From Xanthostigma xanthostigma (lineage: Eukaryota > Arthropoda > Insecta > Raphidioptera > Raphidiidae): a DNA stretch of 64,000 bases. The DNA is taken from assembly GCA_963575645.1 (NCBI GenBank), contig OY754468.1, forward strand, positions 53,065,620 through 53,129,619, written 5' to 3'. Numbering within the stretch: position 1 is the first letter of the stretch; each line of letters starts with the position of its first letter. The notes beneath the pieces were generated by a model that was not told the origin of the DNA, did not search any database, and worked only from the letters and a program-made list of their open reading frames with translations. Position numbers and translations under genes: made by a program. Positions 1 through 13,600 of this stretch are shown here, piece by piece.

Positions 1-140
1 GCTGTCAAACTATATTTTTACCGACTCTCTATCGCTTATACTGCGCTCTCGCTTGCACGCACAGGGTCAGGCGGAACGTTACACTTTTTCGTGTATGCAG
101 CCGGTGTTTCATCAATTTATAAGACGTTATCACATCAAAA
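1..140 (-). repeat. MITE family 1, partial copy at window start
   Basis: Contains GCTGTCAAACTATATTTTT, CGCTCTCGCTTGCACGCAC and GACGTTATCACATC like the other reverse-oriented copies. Its other end lies outside the window. Confidence 0.8.
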
Positions 141-274
141 GTGAGAATGCATTAGTTGAGGCAGAACACTCGATTTGTCGATGCATATCTGTGCAGAGAG
201 AAGGCCCCTAAGGAAACGGGACAATTTCAAGAAGTATTATCGATTACGATTTTTGTTTTTTTTTTTGTTTTTAG

Positions 275-3200
275 GAGTTCAAAACCGACGAGACGTCCAA
301 TGGAACACGCCGACTCTCTCAGCTCTGGCGAAGAGGATGATGACGATGGTTTTGAAATTTTAACGGCTGAAAATCTGTTCTCTACATTGTTATCGAGGGT
401 AATTGACTTGTATTCTGTGAGCAAATATTAAAAGATTTTTTTCTTTTTCCAGCTCGGACTTTATGTTGTAAGGCCTCCGACCTAAAAAGATAATTATTTA
501 TCGTTATTTTACTTTAATCGAGTTTTGATTTTGTATTCAATTTTTTCAGGTGCGCAGCTTAACCCAAAGATTGAATGTCGAGGACGGCGGCAGACCCGGT
601 TTTCCGAGCAGTCGATTACTGAGTCATTTCGGTCACGACAACTTCTGGAATTTGCATCACAAACCGGATATTTTGTCCAGGTACTCTTTATGAGAAATAT
701 TTTGTATTTAGTGACTATCCTTTCGCTGTTGCTAGCTAAATGAAAATACCAAAATAAAATCCATTTATTTTCTCGTTTGTGCGTAATTTGTATAGCTCGA
801 GAAGAAAAATATTTTTTTGAAGTGAAAACTTCTTTAACGGCGTTGTACACTTTTTTTGTAATGGGTAAAAAATGTTAAACTCGCGTCAGGAAAAGTAAGA
901 ACTGGGTGAGACTCTCTAAGTGATAGTAATTGCCAGATACTTTTTATACAACGTTAGACATCTAGCGTTGAAATATCGTACATAAAAATGCAATCTATGA
1001 TACAAACCATTTTATTTACAAGTGTTGCCAATAAATAAACAATGCTTCTAAATGCAAAAAATTAAGACGTTGATATTCAAGTTTTCACTTCTGCCGGCAC
1101 TCCTGGAGTGCAACCCGTCTTTTTTTCAACGAATTTTCGATATTTATATTGAATAACGGCCGAGCATTTTATATATATTATTACAAAGTAAAGTTATGAT
1201 CGCAGAATAATATTTATAAATTCGATCATAAAAATATAGAAAATTTGCTCGTGTTTTGCTTATGGTATTTTACGAATATCTGTACAACCGGCACGGTTGA
1301 GCCTTTCTGGTTACTATTTTGCATGCGTTGTCAGCTTTTGTGAGTTTTAAATCTTTTCTCAACTTCAAATCCCCAAACGGTCACTCGTCCCTTTTTACCG
1401 GCCCCGCGTTTAACTAGCAATAGTGAGCGACAGTATATTTGGTAAATATTATTGGTGTCGCAAGCCCGCATTATTCGTCGTATAGCTACAGGAGAGAATC
1501 GACAACCGAAACATTTACGTGAGTACTCCTTGTACTAACGCATATTATTATGTCACATGCCTGAGTTGTAGTTGCATTCGGTAGACGTTATTTTACGCAA
1601 GTTAGAGCGGTGCAATCTATTTAATCATAGGTGACGCCGCTGTGCTGTTTTTACAATTAATATTTGATGACAGTTCAAGGTTATGTGTCGAATATTCGGT
1701 TTATTTTTATATCATAGAAGTTGAAGCATATTTTTCAATAAATAAAATTATCGACCAATTTTTCAGACAATATATTAACAAAAATTATTAATAATACATT
1801 AACGTTTCAATCCGGATTTGGATCTTCTTCAGAACGGATCTAAAAATATTAAAAAAAAAAAAAATAATAATAATGCATTATTTTTTTATATTTTTTTTAT
1901 ATTTTTTTTTATATTTTTTTATATTTTTTTTATATTTTTTTATATTTTTAGATCCGTTCTGAAGAAGATCCAAATCCGGATCGAAACGTTAATGTATTAT
2001 TAATAATTTTTGTTAATATATTGTCTGAAAAATTGGTCGATAATTTTATTTATTGAAGAGTTCTAATCAGACGTTAATCAAAGATTAGAAGCATATTTTG
2101 TTGAATTGCTCTCGTTGTATATTATATTATGTATCGTTGTATTCTATTTTGAAAACACAAATACACGTGCTGTTAAAATTACACTTTTACATACGGTCGA
2201 GTCTCCATTGTCTGAGCTAATGTGAACCGAGGACGCCTCGGATTCGCTCAAACTCCGCGAATGCTGAAGAGATTCATTAATCGATCCTTGTAACAATGTT
2301 CACCTTCCCTCTAGAATTATTATTCCTCTTTGCTGCCATAAAATATACATATTGTAGGGAAATTAAATTGCAGAGAGATAATCTGTTAATCTAGAACTAT
2401 AAAAAAAAGATTAGCGCAGATAACACTCGGGCCGCGGATGATGGAGACTCGCTGTATAATGATTTTTTTTTTAATTCTTCGGTCAAGAAACACTTTTTTT
2501 TTATTTTAAACAAAGATTCGTGATTGCGCTGTAGGTTTTGTTTTGTAAGCACCGGTTAGGCATATTTTGTGTACATTTTTTTATAATTGTTCAGAGATGA
2601 ACCGATACCGGTTGATATCGATGATTATTCTGAAGTTCTCGAGGCATATATGGCGGCACGAATGTCCTTATTGTCGGTAGTGTAGCAAACTGGCTTTTCT
2701 CGTAGAAACACATTTTTTGAGCATGAATTTGTGTCGGATCAGTTATCGATATTGACAGCTAGGAGCATCGTAATCTAAGTAACGCAACAGTCGGTGAATA
2801 ATTTTATTTTTATACTAGCAGACATTCTCCGTCCGGACGAGCGTTTAGTAAAGAACGCGAAACCAACTTGAAAAACTCAAATAGCACTTTGAGCGGAGAC
2901 TCCGTCAACGGGCCGGCACCTTGGAGACGCAGCGTCAGTCGAGATCTCGCTACCGATATTGAAAAAGTGTTCGGGGATTCTCACACTTTACCTAGAGGTA
3001 AATACTGACAAAGCTGAAAGACTACTCAGAGGTTGTTATCTAATATTTACGCTACTTGAATATATCATATTTGACTGGCTCGGTGTAGCATTGTGGTTAT
3101 CTTTCAATAACGCCGACGGGAAATAACAAACCGTTGAAAATTGAAATATCGATATTGATGAGGACGCAATTAAATCGAGTATTTAAGTTATTCAAATTTA

Positions 3201-4706
3201 GTCGACTCGACTTAAACTCAAAATTAAAGATTATCAGTAGTTTGTTATTCCTACCGCGGGGAGGCTTTTCTTCTAATTATGCCACCAGATCTCGCGTGCG
3301 AGATCTAGTGTGATAGTTTGAAGAATAACCCTCGCGAGCACTGCATTTGAAAAATACCAAATCGAATTTTTAAAACAACGAACTTCAAGGCTGTTTGATC
3401 ATTAGACCTAAATTTTAATACGTTGTAGGTACGGTGTGTTCATCATCGATGGTGGCTAACAGTTAATAATTCGTGTATCCCTACCAGATCCAAAAAAACT
3501 GAGTCGTTTTTTGTTCAGCTCGAGATTTACTTTTGGAAACTGCTGAGGTGTATTTTTTTGTACTCCCGACTGAACCTGAAGTGTACGTGTATTTTTTTTT
3601 CAAATGGAAACATATTTTTTTATTTTAAAGAATAGCTTCTGTTGCTACATTGTTAAAACACCCATTGTTACATGTCTGTATTAGATAAATTTATTTCGCA
3701 AACAATGTCACCATCGGGATACGAACCCCGAATCTTTCCACTATCGCGGCGGACTGAGTTACATTACTCCACAGTGACACAGTAAGGTCAATTCATCATT
3801 CTAATATGTAGCCATTTGTAACTGTATATTTCACATCATGCGAGAGCTAATAAATAAAAAAAAAAAATAAATAAATTTTTCTAATATAGACATGTAACAA
3901 TGGATGTTTTAACAATGTAGCAACAGAAGCTATTCTTTAAAATTATTAAATAGTAGTACGCACTATACCGTATTAAAAATTAACATATTTTTTTATATTT
4001 TTGAAATCTCCATTTTTTTTCTCTATAAAAAATTATCATAAGGGGCTACATAAGAAAATATTCCAGAAAAACGTTATCGATTTATTGATTAATCAAGCAG
4101 TATGTAACCTTATGATAATTTTTTATAGAGAAAAAAAATGGAGATTTCAAAAATGTAAAAAAAATATTTTTCCATTTGAAAAAAAAAAAACTCCGGGTCG
4201 CAGTGCGAAACCCTGCCGACAATATAGTGTATTTGCTTTTATAAGCAGTGTGGCTCTATTATATGAACTTAACTTTGTTTTTGGACAAAATAAAAAAAAT
4301 TACCCCTTAATACAACCCTTAAAACAACATTTTTTACTTAATTTCAATGCTACATATCAATTCAACATCTGTACCAAATTATATACACTCTTCAGTATGT
4401 AAATCCATATCAGAAACTTGTGTTTTCATAAAATTTGTAAGTCCGGTCCTGTCGGGCCGATTTTATTAAAATTTTAGCAGCACATTTTAATAAGTACTAA
4501 AGGGTTAAATTTCAAATTTGAAACGGTTCCGAAAAATTTTTCGGTATTTTTGGGCCCGAAAACTTTTTTCAACCCCTAAATACCACCCTTAACATGGCCC
4601 GATTGGGCCCATTTTAAATAGGCTTCGTGCGGTGATGGATTTCAACATGTGGTATAAATTTTGTTAAAATCAATTAACTCCTTCGAAAGTTATAGCCCGC
4701 ACATAT

Positions 4707-4765
<59 letters not shown>

Positions 4766-7700
4766 GATATGTTTTCTATACAAGGTGAGATCATTTGGTG
4801 ATAAATGCTATACAAATGGAGATCCATTTTGACAAGCCGAGATCCGAATCGGATCTCGTTGTGTTTCTATGTGTATATCAATTTTTTTCGGTTAATATGG
4901 GTGTGGGGAATGCGCAGTTAAATTTTAGTCCGGATCTCCATTTTCCCATTTTTATCAATTTTTATACACGAGTAGTTACACCAAACGCACTAGTGAGGTC
5001 ACTGCTGTGCCAAACTTGTATATAACATTTCGTGCACAACCTGAGATCCTGTATAATCGGCAACACTGCGTCGCATATTTTCATACACACAGACGCCTTT
5101 ATTTATATCATCTAAGTTTGTTTCGGAGCTCAAGCCTCAAACCGAGTGAATAAAATTCATAACTTTGGAATTTTGTAACATTGCATTTTATAATGATCAT
5201 GTTAATGAGTAAAACCGTAGGAATAGGTAAGCGTAAGATTAAAGGCTAGCGGTTAAATATAATTGATTTATCTACATATTATATGAGTATTTGAAAAAAA
5301 AGTTGAGCATGCTATGATATTCAAATTGAAGTAAAAAAAATTAGATTATCAATATTTCTACAATAATTTCTTTTAGTTGTTCGTTTATTTATAATAAAGG
5401 AGTAATGGCTTGAGGCAGGAAGCAAACGATGTAGATATTTCCAGAGAAAAAAAATAAAAAAAATATTATCATAAGTTTTTATTAAACTGAAACTGTACTT
5501 ATTACAATAAATAAAATTATCGACCAATTTTTCAGACAAATATATTAACAAAAAATATATTTGTCTGAAAAATTAGTCGATAGTTTTATTTATTGAAGAA
5601 TTCTAATCAGACATTAATCAAAGATTTATACTTATTAAATATTTTTTAATTTAATACTTTTATTTGTACCCAGTTCTTGTCCTTAAATAAATCTGGATAT
5701 TTTTCCCGTAATTTTAGACATTCTGCTTTTTTGGGAGAATTTTTTTTTAATATGAGTTTTGAAAAATTGTAACATTTTAGATTTTTGCTGTTTATTCCAT
5801 GATCCACGGCAATTTTTTTTGTCTGTGTTTACTTTACTCTTCTCCTTTTTGCGTGGTGTTTCTGTAAAAAATAAGCGTAAGAAAAATTCGAATTTTCGTA
5901 TCGAAGAATCTCGTTAGAGATTCTTTTCTGTGCTAAATGCCGACGTATCTCTAACGTATTCTTATACATTGATTTTGCCTAGCTCCCATATAACGCCGTG
6001 TATATGAGACCAGTTTCCAAGTTTTATAGTTCTGTGACCACGTGACTTTCATAGGACCGATTTTTCGTATCACCCATATATACTTCTGTACCACAATAAC
6101 AGCTTATACTACGACTATGCCCGTGGACGAACGGTTACGACGTTAGACTAGTAATAACACTAATAACAGGGTCTCGGGTTCGATTCCCGCCAGCATCATT
6201 GGAAATTTTTTTTTTCTACTCCATTTTATTTCCACTTGATATTTATATATAATCATATTTTTTATTTTTTTGTTAATTTTAATTTTTTTTATATTTTTAA
6301 TTGTTTTTTTTTATTTTTAATTTATTTTCTCAATTTTTTTCTCATATACATATTTTTATTTCTTTTTTAATTTTTAATTTATTTTTATTTTCTTGTTTTT
6401 TGAAAAATACACTTTCGTCAAATTTTTTATTAAAAAATAACAAAATATATGATTGAAGTTAGATTTAAATAATTTAATTTATTAAAAAACATCATCATAA
6501 ATAGTGCAACAAAAATTAAAAAGAGGAAAGTTTTCAAAGTGAAACTTCTTTTTTTAATGAAAAATAAGTATTTTACAAATGATATGAAAAAAATTTTGTG
6601 TTTTTAATGGTTGGCCTTGTTCATTGATTTTTTTTCATGCCTTCAAAATTGGCCTTCATGGAATCTGTGGCCTCTTAATTCTAAAAATGCACATATGTTT
6701 ATTTTTTGGAGAAAAAATAAAAATAATGTCTCACACTTTGGAAAAAGACGTGAAATCTTAAAAAAAAAACTTCGGAGAAGTAAAAACTTCGTTCTGTGCT
6801 AAATTCAAAAACTTGAGGCGACTGAATCTCAGAATTATAACTTAAAAAAAAACGAATTTCGAGGCAGACAAGAAATTGAAATCAAGCTCGAAATTCTGTG
6901 CCTAAGACGTCGAAAAAAAAATGAATTTTGAGGCAGACAAGGAATTGAAATCCAACTTCGAAATTCTGTGCTTATAAAAGCTACAAGAGCAACAGCAAAA
7001 AAAAGTGCACAGACGGCGTTTTTTAGTGGTAACTAAAGGAGTTATGCAAACACCGTCTTTGCATTTTTTTGCTGTTGCTCTTGTAGCTTTTATAAGCACA
7101 GAATTTCGAAGTTGGATTTCAATTCCTTGTCTGCCTCAAAATTCATTTTTTTTTCGACGTCTTAGGCACAGAATTTCGAGCTTGATTTCAATTTCTTGTC
7201 TGCCTCGAAATTCGTTTTTTTTTAAGTTATAATTCTGAGATTCAGTCGCCTCAAGTTTTTGAATTTAGCACAGAACGAAGTTTTTACTTCTCCGAAGTTT
7301 TTTTTTTAAGATTAATAATACAAAGATTATTAATTTTATTTTAACGTGATTTAAGCTGTTCTGTCAAGTTTGCAAGTCTACAGAAATCGCATAACTTCGA
7401 GTTCGCGCAATTTGGAGTAGCGTAATTCGGGATATTACAGGGTATATAGATTTTAATGGGATTATCTTCAAAAATAAGTCATGTCTGTGACACTCTGTAC
7501 CTATATCAGAATAAACTTAATGTACCTGTAAGCAATAATTATTTTTCAAAATTCTAAATTTCAACAGAGATTTTATGTGGTTCATGCACTTTCGGTGATC
7601 ATTCATACGCAACCTTCCTCTGATTCAGAATTAATATCGTTCTGGGTTTCATACTCGGGGACTACAACAGTATTTGAATCATCTAGTGTACCTCGCTGAC

Positions 7701-10572
7701 TTGGGGCATCTGATAACAGACAGTCAAAAATGAGAAAAAGTGTTACGTATGTGATTTTTAATATTTTAATGTTTGAAAAATAGTTTTAATAATAATACGT
7801 GGTATTAAGAGTATTCGTCCCTGCAAATACCCCCTGCACCCTTCATCTCAGATCTTTTCCTCTCGCCTAAAAACGGTTTGCGCTCTCCCGACGCTATTTT
7901 TAAAGCTAGAGGGTTCTGGTAAACGCCAAATGAAAGACAAAGAATCAGACTACAGATCCTTCAGGCGAATTTTTTGAAAAAAAAATCCTGAAAAAACTTA
8001 CAACCTTTTGAAAAAAATAATAAGTTACGTAATATTTCACACGTAGGCGAGACTGTTTTTCAAAAAATTCGCCTGAAGGATCTGTAGTCTGATTCTTTGT
8101 CTTTCATTTGGCGTTTACCAGAACCCTATAGCTTTAAAAATAGCGTCGGGAGAGCGCGAACCGTTTTTAGGCGAGGGGAAAAGATTTGAGATGAAGGTTG
8201 CAGCGGGTGTTTGCAGGGACGAATTTTCTTAATACGTTCTTTGCCAATCATTAATAATAATTGTTACCATTTTCGTTTTCCTCGAAAGATTGTCTATTCC
8301 ATTGTTCCAATTCGACGTCGAATTTATCACTGTCGACCCCCCTTTCCATCATTAAAAGTAACTTGGCTATTTTTGCGGTTTGTTAAACTTCCTGCGGTAA
8401 TCTTAAAATAAAGTTTAAATTTATTTTTCGAATTACTTGGCGGAAGGATACCTAAGTGAGATGCAAAAGATGTAATATGTTTAGTTTTGCGAGACAGTGA
8501 ATAAATATTTAAAAAGTCGCAGGTACTTGAACAGTAAAGTGAAATAATAATCAATGTTTCTCATTTACTAAATGCACGAGTTTTTTCGGTAAATAGCGAC
8601 TTTCCCAAGTACTGTAAACAAACATTTTTACAATTATATTAAATCTAAGTACTTAATTTTAATTTTTAAGCACAACTTATTTAACCCCCACACACTCTTA
8701 ATAATGTGAGATGACGTATAACAAATATTTATCTAATATACAGTGCGTTTCATAATTGAATATACTTATACATATAGGTTCGTTTTTACTTCATTTCAGA
8801 TATACAAGGTGATAGAGATTTTTTTGAAAAATTGATTTAGGTATTTTAATAAACCTGAAGCTAACCTAAGATTTTTATTAATTTATTATTTGTTGACAGT
8901 CAATTAAAATAACTAATTTAATTTAAAAAAAATCTGTGTCACCCTGCGTATCAAATATGACGCAAATCGGGCCTAATTTTTATTATAAACTTTTTGTCTT
9001 AAAATCATGCACAATTAATAAACCCCCTTTAAAATTGACAGTCAATTACGAAGCAGCCTGTATTGAAAAATAATTTATTTTAGTTGGTACTAGTGATGTG
9101 CCGGATCGTTAAAAATGCATATCCGCGGATACGGATCTGAATACGGATATTTGGTTTCAAGATCCGCGGATACGGATACGGATATTTGGTTTCAAGATCC
9201 GTGGATACGGATACAGATCTTAACTTTCTTAGAGTACGCGGCGGTAAATATTGCACATCGACCTTTGGAAAGAGACTGTTATGGGAAAAAGTTATTGACT
9301 TCTTTAAGAGTTAACTCTCCTAACAGATTCTAGAGATCGATGTGCAATATCTCATTATAAAGATAGTTTTTTATTAGTACCTTTGAGTTATGTACTATTG
9401 GTATGGTACTCACTACGATAAATTTTTGCAATATAAAGGTGCCAAATACGATTTTAAGAAATAAAAAATAATCTGAATGGAATTTAACAGTTTCTCATTA
9501 TTACCTAATTACCTAATATATATAAAATTTCATGTATGAATTGAAAATTAATAAGGTAAAAGATCCGTAAAAGATCCGCCATAAAACTAACGGATACGGA
9601 TATTTGGTTTCAAGATCCGCGGATCTTTCTTCTCCCTCGGATATCCGGCGCATCACTAGTTGGTACACATATATAAGATATGTTTAAAAAAAATCCTAAA
9701 ATATGTATTAATTAAAGCGAAAGAAAAATAATTTTTTTCCTACAATTTTTATAGTTTATTTATAAAATATCATACCTATAAAACTGTTCGTGCGTCTTCT
9801 TCGTATAACCCATAAAAGTAGCCAATTGTTCCATTTCATTATCGTTAAGGTTTAAAATTTGTAAAACAGTTGCAATTTGTTTTCTGAGACGGGAAGATGT
9901 TAAAGTACCCGGATTTTTTTCGTTTTAACGAAACAAAAGGCAATTTATGTATTACAATTTTAATTTATCAATGATGAAATTTAAAAAAAAACAATTTTAT
10001 AGTCTTTCAAATTTTATTACAAAATGCTTTTAATAACAGCAAAATATTTTGCTGTACTATAAAATGGTTTTTGCATTCACAAAAAAGAGTTCTGCTTGAA
10101 TGTAGCTTAAAAAAAATTAAAAAGTTAATTTAACTTACCTTCGTCTTGTATACCTACTAGCAGTTGTCGTGTATTTCTTATTTATAGCTAGATTTACGAA
10201 CTTTTTCCCACGTGATAACATTTTGGAGCAAATTATTTTTCGTCACTATCACAACTCGAACACTAAAAGTGCACGCGTACTGCGTCGCAACGTCACAAAA
10301 ATTTGGCAATGTTGCAGGATCTCATTTTATGCTACATACATCGTGATATACATTTCCGGATCTCCACTTGTTTACATTTTATAACAGATCTCGTTTTGTT
10401 CAAATTTTATCACGAAAAATTTAAACGCAGAAATTGTTTCCCCTCTGCAGGGTTATAGATTAAGGACAATAAAAGGAGCCTTTTTGTGAAAAAGATACTC
10501 CAAAAAACCTTTTTTTTGTGGTGGACCTCGGGTTGTCTGTAATTTAGTCGGATCTCCACTTGATACAAAAAC

Positions 10573-10633
<61 letters not shown>

Positions 10634-13600
10634 AACATTTCCAAAAATGGTGCCAAACTTTTTAGAAAGTTATGAAACGTCGAGAAATTTTGGTCCGACC
10701 CCTAGGTCCCGCCATCCGACCGACGCCAATAGTGTAAGTGCCTTATGGCAAATACACTAAAAATACACGTACGCTTCCGGTTCAGTCGGGAGTACAAAAA
10801 AATATACCTAAGCAGTTTCCAATAGTAAATCTCGAGCTAAAGAAAAAACGACTCAACTTTTTTTTGGATCTGGTAGGGATACGCGAATTATTAATTGTTA
10901 CCCACCATCGATGAACACACTGTGTATAGATGTTCCATACAATCAACAATTTTTTTTTTTTAAATTCATTTTTTGAGTAAGTAGTTACCGGATTATTTTT
11001 TGCATACTTTTGGTGTTTTACAAATGCAGCTGTTTGTTTATACCAAAGGGGTCGTTCTGCTCAAGAGAATTTTGACAATTCTGTATTTAGAAATGCAAAT
11101 AATTTGGGTTCAATAAATAGCAAAATCGAAATCTGTTATGCGCACTAGCTGATCGTCTTGCGGCCTAATAACGTATTTTGATGCGACGAGAGTTTCGTAA
11201 TACTCAATAATAGATGTATGAATAATAATAATATTATTTACATCGACAAAACAAAAAATGTGCCAAATATTTTTTTGTTATTAAATCTAAAATTAGATTT
11301 AAAAAAAAGATGCAGAAGGATCCCGTTGCTACTTAGCTATGCAGTTTGAAAGTTGAAAAATATTTATTTTTAGATTTTTATTTTTTAATAATGTGAAACA
11401 TCCCCGTCAACAGCTTTAAATTTTTTATCGGAGTTTGTCTCCATAATTTATACATTTTTCACACACAGAATTTTATTGTCAGTTTTAATTGAATTCATTC
11501 GAAATGAATTTAAATAAAACTGTGAAAATATTTTTTGTCTGCTTTTTAAATTTGCGGATTAGACTCTCTTCTTCAAAAATTGTGAAATTTTCATCAGTTT
11601 TCAAAGAGGTATTTTTTTTTTACTGTTTTGCTTAAGTTCGAATTTTATTTCAAATGTGACCATTTAAGACTGGGAAGTATTTCATTCATATTTGTAGGAT
11701 TTCTTTTTCATTTATTATTTATTATTTTCTAATACTGACAAGTTTAAACATTTTCAGAGTGTTCCATCACTTTATAGCGATTTTAATTACTGAGGGGGGA
11801 AACCTTTGAGAGTACTGATTGTTTGGGAACATCGTTCTGATCTATGTTACGCAACAAAAAGTTGGGAACACGACTATAAGAAGAAAAAAAATTCACTACT
11901 TCTTTACACTTTTTTTAAGTTTAATTTGTGCTATAAATAATTCATATATGATTTTTTTATTGGGGTCGGAGGGTGGGGTGGTATGTTAATTTGTTACAAG
12001 TTGTTACTTAGTTGAAGAGAGGAGCTAAAAAAAATTTCAAAACTGCTTCACGTCATATTTTACTGATTTCTTCGTAAGCAGTTTTAATGGCAGATCTGTT
12101 CGAAAACGGTTATTATCCAATAACTATTACTGTACTTTCGTCCCCTCACTACTTAATTTCCTTTTCTTTATCGTAATCTATAAAATAGATACCTGGCAGG
12201 TGTTAAATTATTATTGTCGCTAAGGTCATGGGACACCCTGTATAGAGTATAAGTCCTCGTAGCTGATAGGGAAGTACTACTCATAGACTTCAATGATTAT
12301 TATCGGCGCCTTACCAGCCTTGCAATATTGGCCCGAAAACTAAAATGTACCCGATTGCGCTTGCGCATCTATATTTTCCAAAATGTATAAATACAAAAAA
12401 TTTCAAGTTTCTATCTCATCAGGAAGTTAGTTTAAAATCAATTGCGGACAGACACGCAAGAAAGCGAGTTAATAAAAACGTAGTAATAAAATAGGTCGCA
12501 CCTTATCTAGTTTATAAAACATACTGACATTTGACAGTAAATACAATAAATATTGTCATTTGTTGATTGATTATCGAGTTGACATTTATTTTATCTTTTG
12601 TTGATATTTTCCGACTGAAACAACTATCTATAACATGACGTCACTATAGTATATTATTATTTGTGTATTTCTTCCCTAAGGCTACTTTGACTCGAAAGTA
12701 TTTTTAGAGTTGTATAAATGTTTACGTTTTGCAGGTATTGAGAAATTTAATTAGTACTAACTGTTTTTGTTTTAGATGTTAACAGCAAATGTAAAATGTA
12801 GTTGAAGATTTTTCTTTTGTTTTTTGTATTATCTACTATGTTTTGCATTGGCTCGTCTTTTTTTTTTTTTGTTATTTTTTTTCTTTATTTTTTTTTTTCA
12901 TTTTTTGAACAATATCTACAAATCATACACGTCACTGACAGGTTTCGATTTTTTCTTTTTGATGAGAAAAAAAAACAACAATTATTTTGAGATTTGAATT
13001 AAAGAGCGCGCATATTATTATGAGAGCCGACAACGAGCCCGTATTTAGATCATTTGAAAATAAGATACGAAACTAGTATCGACGACCGAATGCGACTGGC
13101 TTTGAACGATGTGTATGTCGGCGTTTTGGCATGAGATAACAGTTGATCTGAAGTTGCATATTGTGTTGGATTGCAGCTCGCGTGCGCGTGACGGTACACG
13201 TCCCGACGCTCGGCGGTGCCGGCCGGCTCACCGCAGACACTAACCCGCCTCCTAGCTAGCCGCCCGCTGTTGTCACGCCGTCTCTCTCTCGGTACGCTCT
13301 ATGTCTCACTATTGTCTGTCTCTGTCTATCTACAGGCCGCCGTACCGCGTTTGGTTCGGGCGAGACTTCGTCGAGTTGAACGCGAAGGTTATTGCCGAAC
13401 AAAAATGTCGAGCTAATTATAACAGTTTTCTCTGTAGACAAAGATGCAAGCAAAATCTCTGTATCTTATATGCGCGAATATCTTAATTTTAAACAAATTT
13501 TGATTTCTCGTCGGTATACCTCCACTACAGGACTGAAATGATTCAAAAGATATTTTGGTTACGACGGCATAGCCTCACAATATCATTTTGACAATCTGTA

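Noticed and set aside
3706-3782. Functional tRNA gene
   Set aside because: The B box is present but the D and anticodon arms do not fold cleanly and it lies within a repeat.
7005-7232. Open frames across the arms of the fold-back element
   Set aside because: They are mirror images produced by the inverted repeat and contain poly-Phe/Lys from T/A runs.
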